Assembly: GCA_021789795.1 (NCBI GenBank)
Contig: JAJYJA010000143.1
Coordinates: forward strand, 1 to 6,210
Length of the DNA stretch: 6,210 bases
Source of the DNA: Deltaproteobacteria bacterium
Lineage (GTDB): Bacteria; Desulfobacterota; Desulfobulbia; Desulfobulbales; VMSU01
Reading direction: 5' to 3'
Shown here piece by piece: positions 1 through 5,355 of the stretch. A program made the translations under genes and the position numbers. The notes below the pieces were generated by a model. The model saw only the letters and a program-made list of their open reading frames with translations, was not told the origin of the DNA and did no database searches. Position 1 is the stretch's first letter, and every line of letters starts with the position of its first letter.

Positions 1-17
1 GGCATCTACTGGGAACC

Positions 18-125
18 GTAACTATTCAGCCGCGCCCCAGATGCGCGAAACCCAGCCGGCGAGCTATACTTTCGGTATGTGAGCCGGCTGGTGACAAAGC
101 AGATGGGGTGCGGCTGGATAGTTAC
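18..125 (+). repeat. 108-nt imperfect palindrome, structured RNA/ssDNA or small mobile element
   Basis: The element folds on itself in one fixed register, with paired positions summing to 143. The outer stem 18-39/104-125 has 22 consecutive pairs, of which 26/117 and 34/109 are G-T wobbles. A tandem GA/GA internal loop (40-41 with 102-103) and three pairs (42-44/99-101) follow, then a 7x7 internal loop. The perfect 9-bp stem CCAGCCGGC (52-60)/GCCGGCTGG (83-91) comes next, then a second tandem GA/GA (61-62 with 81-82) and a small terminal hairpin (ATAC 66-69 with GTAT 75-78, loop 70-74). The wobbles are G-T on the plus strand, which would be A-C mismatches on the minus strand, so the plus strand is probably the folded one. 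Candidates are a REP/MITE-like element, a single-strand recombination site or a structured RNA. The integron attC core motifs (RYYYAAC, GTTRRRY) are not present at its ends. The pairing is directly visible; the function is unknown. Confidence 0.7.
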
Positions 126-177
126 CATCTTTCGCAAGCTTTCCGCCGCGGAACCGTGGCCGTTCCTGGCGCCTGCC

Positions 178-206
178 TTGACATTCCCGGCCAATGACGA
201 TATATC
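178..206 (+). promoter_or_regulatory. Sigma70-type promoter for the kinase-ferredoxin operon
   Basis: A perfect -35 hexamer TTGACA (178-183) is followed by a 17-nt spacer and the -10-like hexamer TATATC (201-206, 4 of 6 matches to TATAAT). Transcription would begin near 212-214, giving a leader of about 55 nt before the ATG at 269. It is the best promoter match in the window. It lies just after the large palindrome and ahead of six co-directional, closely spaced genes, so it may drive all of them. The assignment rests on sequence match only. Confidence 0.65.
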
Positions 207-213
207 AACCACT

Positions 214-234
214 AGCCGCAGGACATAAGCGGCT
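214..234 (+). other. Leader hairpin at the predicted transcript 5' end
   Basis: AGCCGC (214-219) pairs perfectly with GCGGCT (229-234) around a 9-nt loop. It would lie at the extreme 5' end of a transcript from the promoter at 178-206. Such a stem could stabilise the mRNA or be a protein site, but six pairs in GC-rich DNA may also arise by chance. It is not followed by a T tract, so it is not an intrinsic terminator. Confidence 0.35.
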
Positions 235-268
235 CGATCCCGCAACCACTCCAACCACTTAACGACCC

Positions 269-1288
269 ATGACCACCGGCCCCCTGCCTCCCTATATCCT
301 GGCATTGCAAGACCGTGCCGCCTTCCCGCATCCGGTGGACGAGGTGCGGCTGGTGCAGACCCACATCTCCTATGTCTTGCTTGCCGGCGATTTTGCCTAC
401 AAGATCAAAAAGCCGGTGAATTTCGGGTTTCTCGACTTCACCACCCTCGCCCAGCGCCGCCACTTCTGCGAGGAAGAGCTGCGGTTGAACCGTCGGCTCT
501 GCCCCGAGCTCTACCTGGCGGTAGAGCCGATAACTCAAGACGGGGAGGGCATTTGTCTAAACGGCCAGGGCCCGGCCATCGAGTACTGCCTCAAGATGGC
601 CCGGATGCCGGAGGAGCGGATGATGGGGGCGGTGATCCGCAAGGGTGAACTGACCCGCGCCCTGCTGGACGGGATCGTCGATCTCCTGGTGCCCTTCTAC
701 CGGCAGGCGGAGTCCGGGGCGGAGATCACCGCCTTTGGCCGGCCCGAGGCGGTGGCGGTCAACGTGCGCGAGAACTTCGAGCAGACCCGCTCCTTCGTGG
801 GCGGCCCGGCCTTGAGCCCGGCCCAGTTCGAGACCATCAGCCGCTACGCCCTTAATTTTCTGGGCCGGGAGGAGCTGTTCGCCGCCCGAATGGCGGCGGG
901 CCGCATCCGCGACTGCCACGGCGACCTCTACTCCGCCAACATCTGCCTGGCGGCGCGGACGTATATCTACGACTGCATCGAGTTCAACCAGCGGTTCCGC
1001 TACTGCGACGTGGCCAGCGACGTGGCCTTCCTGGCCATGGACCTGGATTTCCACCACCTTCCCGAGCTGTCCCACTACTTCATCGCCCGCTTTAGCGAGC
1101 GCTCCGCCGACCCCGGCCTCGCGACCATGCTCGACTTCTACAAGTGCTACCGGGCCTACGTGCGGGGCAAGATCGGGCTGTTCACCGCCCACGCCCCGGA
1201 GGTGGAGCCGGCGGTAAAGGCCGCCTCCCTGGAGGGGGCGAAACGTTATTTTGCCCTGGCCACGAGCTATGCCCAAGACGCCGCCTAG
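269..1288 (+). CDS. Aminoglycoside-phosphotransferase-fold kinase-like protein (COG2187)
   Basis: This 339-residue protein belongs to the protein-kinase-like/APH fold family COG2187. The catalytic loop is visible as HGDLYSAN, with H217, D219 as the likely catalytic base and N224. It is followed by D235-C-I-E-F in the place of the metal-binding DFG-like motif. The N-terminal stretch HPVDEVRLVQTHISYVLL and the following AYKIKKPVNFGFLDF are typical of the family and support the ATG at 269. That ATG has no obvious Shine-Dalgarno. The substrate is unknown: the aminoglycoside name reflects fold similarity, and antibiotic resistance should not be assumed. In many bacteria this domain is fused to a P-loop kinase of the COG0645 type. 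Here that partner is a separate gene that overlaps the last 20 nt in another frame, so the two products probably work together. The protein appears soluble, with no signal peptide or membrane segment visible. Confidence 0.88.
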   Translation: MTTGPLPPYILALQDRAAFPHPVDEVRLVQTHISYVLLAGDFAYKIKKPVNFGFLDFTTLAQRRHFCEEELRLNRRLCPELYLAVEPITQDGEGICLNGQGPAIEYCLKMARMPEERMMGAVIRKGELTRALLDGIVDLLVPFYRQAESGAEITAFGRPEAVAVNVRENFEQTRSFVGGPALSPAQFETISRYALNFLGREELFAARMAAGRIRDCHGDLYSANICLAARTYIYDCIEFNQRFRYCDVASDVAFLAMDLDFHHLPELSHYFIARFSERSADPGLATMLDFYKCYRAYVRGKIGLFTAHAPEVEPAVKAASLEGAKRYFALATSYAQDAA

Positions 1289-2351
1289 ACTCTACATTTT
1301 CTTCGGGCTCATCGCCTCCGGCAAGAGCACCCTGGCCGCAGCCTGGTCTGCCCGGCAGGGGGCGCTTTATCTCAACTCCGACCGGGTGCGCAAGGAGCTC
1401 TCGGGCCTCGACCCCACCGCCCCCCGGCGGGAATCGTTTGCGGCCGGGATCTACACCCCCGAGTTCTCGCGCCGCACCTACGACGCCCTGCTCGCCGGGG
1501 CCAGGGAGGCCTTGCGGCAGGGGCGGGAGGTGGCTCTGGACGGCTCCTATCAGAGCCGGGCGGAGCGGGAGCGGGTCCTGGCCCTGGCCCGCGAGCTGGC
1601 GGTGGATTGCCGGTTTATCCTCTGCCGCTGCCCGGAGGCCTTGCTTAAGGAACGGATGGCCGAGCGGCAGCGGGACCCGGCGGCGGTCTCCGACGGCCGC
1701 TGGGAGATCTATCTTGAGCAGAAGGAGCGCTTCGAGGCCGCGGACGAGCTGGCGGCCCAAGGCCTGCTCGTTATCGACACCGAGGCCCCGGTCGCGGCCC
1801 TGCTTGACCTGCTCGCTGAAAGGCTGGCCGCCGCCCGTCCGGCGATCACCCCCCCAACGCCTAAGTCTCTGAAAGAGGAGTCAAACCACCATATCCCACC
1901 TGTAAGGAGCACGACCGCCATGTACAACCGGATGTATCTGCTGCGATTCCCCAAGGAGACCATCGATCAGCCCATCATCTGCAACCTGGTCAAACATTAC
2001 GACATCGAGTTCAACATCCTGAAGGCGGATATCTTTCTGCAACAGGACGGGGTGATGGTGCTGGAGTTGTCCGGCCACAAGAAGAACGTCCAGGCCGGGA
2101 TAAATTACTTAAAGAAACTGGGGGTGAAGGTGGAGACCCTGGCCACGGTGGTCAGCCGGGACGAGGAGAGCTGCTTCCAGTGCGGGGCCTGCACCGGCAT
2201 CTGCGCCCCCGGCGCCCTGGCCATCAAACGCCCGGAGATGGCGGTGCTTTTCGATCCCGAAAAGTGCTCCGGCTGCGGCCTGTGTGTCACCGTCTGCCCG
2301 GTGCGGGCGATGAGTATCTCCCTGGACCCCGAGTCCATCGTCCGGGCCTAA
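1269..2351 (+). CDS. P-loop kinase (COG0645 type) in an open frame running into a NIL-ferredoxin
   Basis: Residues 1 to about 190 form a small P-loop kinase/ATPase. The Walker A motif GLIASGKST is at 13-21. It is followed by LNSDRVRKEL, ALDGSYQSRAERE and the lid-like segment CPEALLKERMAERQRD, as in the predicted-kinase/AAA_33 family that forms the C-terminal half of bifunctional APH/ATP-binding proteins. The ATG at 1269 overlaps the upstream gene by 20 nt; an in-frame TTG at 1251 would add six residues and is less likely. There is no stop after the kinase domain. The frame continues through a proline-rich, unconserved-looking linker (about 188-217) into the NIL-ferredoxin at residue 218, giving 360 residues in total. 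The linker holds a C7 run (1849-1855). With one more C the kinase would end at TAA 1862-1864, and with one less at TGA 1870-1872. The kinase is therefore either truly fused or, more likely, separated by a stop that was lost through indel, slippage or sequencing error. The substrate is unknown. Confidence 0.7.
   Translation: MPKTPPRLYIFFGLIASGKSTLAAAWSARQGALYLNSDRVRKELSGLDPTAPRRESFAAGIYTPEFSRRTYDALLAGAREALRQGREVALDGSYQSRAERERVLALARELAVDCRFILCRCPEALLKERMAERQRDPAAVSDGRWEIYLEQKERFEAADELAAQGLLVIDTEAPVAALLDLLAERLAAARPAITPPTPKSLKEESNHHIPPVRSTTAMYNRMYLLRFPKETIDQPIICNLVKHYDIEFNILKADIFLQQDGVMVLELSGHKKNVQAGINYLKKLGVKVETLATVVSRDEESCFQCGACTGICAPGALAIKRPEMAVLFDPEKCSGCGLCVTVCPVRAMSISLDPESIVRA
1904..1909 (+). 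promoter_or_regulatory. Strong Shine-Dalgarno deciding the ferredoxin start at 1920
   Basis: AAGGAG, within TAAGGAG at 1903-1909, matches the 16S anti-Shine-Dalgarno over seven bases and sits 10 nt before ATG 1920. It is the strongest ribosome binding site in the window. It lies exactly where the NIL domain begins, which argues that the ferredoxin is translated independently even though the kinase frame is open across it. Confidence 0.75.
1920..2351 (+). CDS. NIL-domain 2x[4Fe-4S] ferredoxin
   Basis: This 143-residue protein starts at an internal ATG with a strong Shine-Dalgarno. Residues 1-78 form a NIL domain, the small ligand-binding-like domain also found at the C-terminus of methionine ABC transporter ATPases. 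Two iron-sulfur motifs follow. The first is C85-x2-C88-x2-C91-x3-C95, with Ala-Pro after the last cysteine instead of the usual immediate proline. The second is C116-x2-C119-x2-C122-x3-C126-P. It should be a cytoplasmic electron carrier. From the literature as I recall it, NIL-ferredoxins act with COG1900 (DUF39) proteins in homocysteine formation from aspartate semialdehyde in methanogens and sulfate reducers. No COG1900 gene is visible here, so that role is only suggested. It is in frame with the upstream kinase and 39 nt ahead of the methyltransferase ATG. Family identity is secure; the physiological role is not. Confidence 0.9.
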   Translation: MYNRMYLLRFPKETIDQPIICNLVKHYDIEFNILKADIFLQQDGVMVLELSGHKKNVQAGINYLKKLGVKVETLATVVSRDEESCFQCGACTGICAPGALAIKRPEMAVLFDPEKCSGCGLCVTVCPVRAMSISLDPESIVRA

Positions 2352-2390
2352 GTCGTTGCGGGCCGAGCAGAGGGGTTGATCGGGAAAACC

Positions 2391-3395
2391 ATGCGGCAGA
2401 TAGAGACCATCATCGAGCCTGGCGACTGTCTGGAGGTGCTTAATGGCTATCCCGACGATTTCTTCAACCTGATCGTCACCTCTCCGCCTTACGCCGACAG
2501 CCGGAGCAAGACCTATGGCGGCATCAAGCCGGACGAGTATGTTGAATGGTTTTTGCCGAGGGCCAAGGAATTCCTCCGGGTTTTGAAGCCGGACGGCACC
2601 TTTATCCTCAACATCAAGGAGAAGGCGGTCGCCGGGGAAAGGCACACCTACGTCCTGGAACTGATTCTGGCCTTAAGGCAACAAGGCTGGCTGTGGACGG
2701 AAGAGTTCGTCTGGCACAAGAAGAATTGTTTCCCCGGCAAATGGCCCAACCGTTTCCGGGACGCCTGGGAGCGTTGCTTGCAGTTTAACAAGACGGCAAG
2801 ATTCAAGATGTATCAAGAGGCGGTCATGGTGCCGATGGGGGATTGGGCCAAGACCAGGTTAAAGAAACTTAGCGATACCGACAAGACCAGGGACGAGTCG
2901 AAGGTCAACAGCGGCTTTGGCAAGAATGTTTCCAACTGGCTCGACCGGGAGATGGCCTACCCCACCAACGTGCTGCACTTCGCCACCGAGTGTTACAATA
3001 AAAATCACAGCGCGGTGTTTCCAAGAGCCTTGCCCGCTTGGTTCATTAAGTTGTTCACCAAGGAGCACGATTGGGTGCTTGATCCATTCTCAGGTTCTGG
3101 AACTACCTCTGAGGTGGCGCAACAAGCAAAAAGAAATTCGGTGGGAATAGAGCTGCTGACTGAATATTGTGATCTTGTCCGTGAACGAACCAAAAATTAT
3201 CAGTTGAGGCTCTGCGAGCAACAGGATGAATACCGGACAGATAACCCAGGAGAAGATAGCAGCGTATGTCGAACAGCATATTCCGCTGTTTCATCAAAAT
3301 CGCATCGAAAAATTGAAAAAACTAAAACTGGACGATGTCCTAAAACGCAAGAATCCTTATCTGTTCAAGGTCAAGCATGTCGTCACCGCCGGTGA
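2391..3395 (+). CDS. Beta-class site-specific DNA methyltransferase (Type II RM)
   Basis: This S-adenosylmethionine-dependent DNA methyltransferase protects host DNA from the adjacent endonuclease. The catalytic motif IV TSPPY (residues 30-34) precedes the SAM-binding motif I DPFSGSGTT (231-239), the order of the beta class. SPPY rather than DPPY favours N4-cytosine methylation, but N6-adenine cannot be excluded. The middle section, with WHKKNCFPGKWPNRFRDAWE and later SNWLDREMAYPTNVLH, should hold target recognition. I chose ATG 2391. A TTG at 2376 would add five residues but has its purine-rich stretch directly abutting it. After the normal family end (about residue 275, near YQLRLCEQQ) the frame continues for another 56 residues over the start of the endonuclease gene. 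This Ser/Arg/Thr-rich tail looks like out-of-frame translation. The recognition sequence cannot be read from the protein. Confidence 0.9.
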   Translation: MRQIETIIEPGDCLEVLNGYPDDFFNLIVTSPPYADSRSKTYGGIKPDEYVEWFLPRAKEFLRVLKPDGTFILNIKEKAVAGERHTYVLELILALRQQGWLWTEEFVWHKKNCFPGKWPNRFRDAWERCLQFNKTARFKMYQEAVMVPMGDWAKTRLKKLSDTDKTRDESKVNSGFGKNVSNWLDREMAYPTNVLHFATECYNKNHSAVFPRALPAWFIKLFTKEHDWVLDPFSGSGTTSEVAQQAKRNSVGIELLTEYCDLVRERTKNYQLRLCEQQDEYRTDNPGEDSSVCRTAYSAVSSKSHRKIEKTKTGRCPKTQESLSVQGQACRHRR

Positions 3396-3972
3396 ATTTG
3401 TAAAAACCATCCTTGACGCCTTTCTCTCCTCGCAAGAGGAGAGCCTCTTCGGTGGCTTCCTTGAGACACTCGCTATTTACATCTGCCAGGAGGTCTATGG
3501 TGGACGCAAGTCGGCAGCGGAAGGCATCGATCTTGAATTCAACCGCGACCACAGCCATTACCTGGTGGCCATAAAATCCGGCCCCAACTGGGGTAATTCC
3601 AGCCAGATCAAGCGGATGATCGACAACTTCAAGCAGGCCAAACGTATCCTGGGCACCAACAGCCAGGATGCGAGAAGGGTGGTCGCGGTAAACGGTTGTT
3701 GTTACGGGAAGGATAAGGCCGCCGACAAGGGCGATTACTTGAAGTTATGCGGCCAACGCTTCTGGGCCTTTATCTCTGGAGATGACGAGCTGTACGTCGA
3801 GTTGATCGAGCCTTTTGGCCATAGGGCAAAAGAGAATAACGATCAATTCTCCGAAGAGTACGCAAAAGTAGTAAATAAATTTTCTCATAAGTTCATCGAG
3901 ATGTTCTGCGACGCCTCCGGGGCGATCATCTGGGAAAAACTCTTGCAATTGAACTCGGGGGCTGCGGCATGA
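3226..3972 (+). CDS. Type II restriction endonuclease (PmeII-like family)
   Basis: This 248-residue protein pairs with the upstream methyltransferase. Conserved-looking stretches are LKRKNPYLFK (39-48), LSSQEESLFGGFLE (67-80), GIDLEF (100-105) and VAIKSGPNWGNSSQ (114-127). They match, from memory, the family annotated as PmeII-like Type II endonucleases; the superfamily call is safer than that name. A PD-(D/E)xK nuclease core is likely, with D102 and K117 as metal and catalytic residues. The usual acidic residue two before the lysine is A115, so E104 or E80 may substitute. The ATG at 3226 lies inside the methyltransferase frame with only a weak AGG before it, so translation probably depends on coupling. 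The stop overlaps the aroA start (ATGA). G+C in its first part is far below that of the neighbours (25 and 21 of 60 in lines 3241 and 3301), pointing to horizontal acquisition. The cleavage site is unknown. Confidence 0.85.
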   Translation: MNTGQITQEKIAAYVEQHIPLFHQNRIEKLKKLKLDDVLKRKNPYLFKVKHVVTAGEFVKTILDAFLSSQEESLFGGFLETLAIYICQEVYGGRKSAAEGIDLEFNRDHSHYLVAIKSGPNWGNSSQIKRMIDNFKQAKRILGTNSQDARRVVAVNGCCYGKDKAADKGDYLKLCGQRFWAFISGDDELYVELIEPFGHRAKENNDQFSEEYAKVVNKFSHKFIEMFCDASGAIIWEKLLQLNSGAAA

Positions 3973-5240
3973 AGACCATCACCCCCCGCGGCCCGCTTGA
4001 CTGCCGGGTCACCGTGCCCGGCTCGAAGAGCTTGACCCAGCGGGCCCTGATCGCCGCCGCCCTGGCGGAGGGCGAGAGCGTCCTCCTCGGCCCCCTGGCC
4101 AGCGAGGACACCGAGTACACCAGCGCCGCCCTGCGGGTCATGGGGATCGGCATCGACAACCGCGGTCCGGACTGGCGGATTGGCGGCGGTGGCGGGCGGA
4201 TTGCGACCCCCCCGGAGGCCATCTTCCTGGGCAACAACGGCACCGCCACCCGTTTCCTGACCTCGGTGGCGGCCCTGGGCCGGGGCGAGTTTGCCATCGG
4301 CGGCGGCCCCCGGATGGCGGAGCGGCCCATTCAGCCCTTAATCGAGGCCCTAACCGGCTGGGGGGTGCGGATCGAGAGCGTCAACCACACCGGCTGCCCG
4401 CCCCTGCGGATCATGGCCGACGGCATCCGGGGCGGTCACACCGTGCTGCCGGAGGGCCGGAGCAGCCAGTACCTCTCCTCCCTGCTGCTGGTGGCCCCCT
4501 ACGCCCAGACGCCCGCCCGGCTGACGGTGCGGGGCGAGGTGTTGTCCAAGCCCTACGTCACCATGACCCTGGCGGTGATGGCCGCCTTCGGGGTCGAGGC
4601 GGCCGCCAGCCGGGGGCTCGACGAGTTCGCCATCCCCCTGGGCCATTATCAGGCGCGGGAGTACCAGATCGAGGGCGACGCCTCCAGCGCCTCCTACTTC
4701 TGGGCCGCGGCCGCGGTCACCGGCGGCCGGGTGACGGTGGAAAACGTGCCCGAGCCGTCGTTACAGGGGGATAGCGCCCTGGTGGGGATGCTGGCCCAGA
4801 TGGGCTGCCGGGTGGAGAAGACCGCGACCGGGATCACGGTGGCCGGGCCGCCGGAGCTTGCCGCCATCGAGGTGGACATGGGCGATTGCCCGGACGTGGC
4901 CCCCACCCTGGCGGTGGTGGCGGCCTTCGCCCGGGGCACGACCAGGATCAACAACATCGCCCACCTGCGGATCAAGGAGTGCGACCGGCTGCACGTCATG
5001 GCCACCGAACTGGCCAAGCTGGGGGTGAAGACCACGGAGGGCCCGGAGTGGCTGGTAATCGAGGGCGACCCCAGCCGCAGGTCGTTCGCCGGGGCCGAGA
5101 TCGACCCCCACGACGACCACCGGATCGCCATGTGTTTCGCGGTGGCGGGACTGGCCATCCCTGGGGTGACGGTGCTGGACGAGGGCTGCGTGGTCAAGTC
5201 CTTCCCGGACTTCTGGGAAAGATTTTCTCTCCTGGGTTGA
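3969..5240 (+). CDS. aroA: 3-phosphoshikimate 1-carboxyvinyltransferase (EPSP synthase)
   Basis: This cytoplasmic enzyme of the shikimate pathway transfers the enolpyruvyl group of PEP to shikimate-3-phosphate, towards chorismate. At 423 residues it is full length. Substrate-site motifs are all present: PGSKS (17-21, K20), R25, the PEP-site loop NNGTATRF (89-96), ERPIQP, SSQ (165-167), D309 in CPDVAPT, KECDR (336-340, E337), HDDHR (381-385) and K410 in VVKSFPDFW. They align with E. coli K22, R27, G96, S169-Q171, D313, E341, H385-R386 and K411. G91 keeps the glycine linked to glyphosate sensitivity, but F96 replaces the proline at E. coli position 101. The start overlaps the endonuclease stop as ATGA, with CGGGGG (3956-3961) as a weak ribosome site, so translation is probably coupled. 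Its very GC-rich composition shows it to be native next to an atypical restriction module. Confidence 0.97.
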   Translation: MKTITPRGPLDCRVTVPGSKSLTQRALIAAALAEGESVLLGPLASEDTEYTSAALRVMGIGIDNRGPDWRIGGGGGRIATPPEAIFLGNNGTATRFLTSVAALGRGEFAIGGGPRMAERPIQPLIEALTGWGVRIESVNHTGCPPLRIMADGIRGGHTVLPEGRSSQYLSSLLLVAPYAQTPARLTVRGEVLSKPYVTMTLAVMAAFGVEAAASRGLDEFAIPLGHYQAREYQIEGDASSASYFWAAAAVTGGRVTVENVPEPSLQGDSALVGMLAQMGCRVEKTATGITVAGPPELAAIEVDMGDCPDVAPTLAVVAAFARGTTRINNIAHLRIKECDRLHVMATELAKLGVKTTEGPEWLVIEGDPSRRSFAGAEIDPHDDHRIAMCFAVAGLAIPGVTVLDEGCVVKSFPDFWERFSLLG

Positions 5241-5280
5241 CGCGGCAAAAAGGCAAGGATGCCCAGGGGTTAAAAATCGT

Positions 5281-5309
5281 TTGCCGGGAGGGGCGCGGTC
5301 TGCTACAAC
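5281..5309 (+). promoter_or_regulatory. Candidate extended -10 promoter for the receiver gene
   Basis: TTGCCG (5281-5286) is separated by 17 nt from TACAAC (5304-5309), which is directly preceded by TGC, an extended -10 element. Both hexamers match the sigma70 consensus at 4 of 6 positions. Transcription would start near 5316, about 40 nt before the ATG at 5356. The 115-nt gap after aroA has no convincing intrinsic terminator, so read-through from aroA is also possible. Confidence 0.4.
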
Positions 5310-5327
5310 TGTTACACCGTGACAGTT
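5307..5327. promoter_or_regulatory. Operator-like 21-bp palindrome over the candidate -10/start site
   Basis: The arms AACTGT (5307-5312) and ACAGTT (5322-5327) are exact reverse complements. The symmetry continues inward with AC/GT (5314-5315 with 5319-5320) about a single central base at 5317. The arrangement is typical in size for a dimeric repressor site and overlaps the end of the putative -10 and the start site. It might instead be an RNA hairpin. No regulator gene that would bind it is visible in the window. Confidence 0.4.
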
Positions 5328-5355
5328 TAAGATCATCCCTGCCGAGCTTGCCACC

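Noticed and set aside
18..125. Integron attC recombination site
   Set aside because: Size and imperfect symmetry fit, but the required core motifs RYYYAAC and GTTRRRY are absent at its ends and no integrase or cassette array is seen.
6..305. 99-residue minus-strand open frame across the upstream region
   Set aside because: It spans the palindrome, the plus-strand promoter and the start of the first gene, has no recognisable domain, and is best explained as chance in GC-rich DNA.
557..1276. Long minus-strand open frame opposite the APH-like gene, and similar long antisense frames opposite aroA and the receiver
   Set aside because: The plus-strand products have clear family motifs; the antisense translations have none and reflect codon bias in high-GC coding DNA.
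1144..1872. 242-residue plus-strand frame overlapping both kinase genes
   Set aside because: Its Pro/Gly/Arg-rich translation shows no motif and is a shifted reading of the kinase gene. Only its stop at 1870-1872 is of interest, because of the C7 tract.
2376..2378. TTG start for the methyltransferase
   Set aside because: The only purine-rich site abuts it with no spacing; ATG 2391 is closer to the conserved start and is preferred, though not proven.
5252..5275. Terminator after aroA (GGCA/TGCC hairpin followed by A run)
   Set aside because: The stem is only four pairs and is followed by GGGGTTAAAAA without a T tract, so it does not look like an intrinsic terminator.
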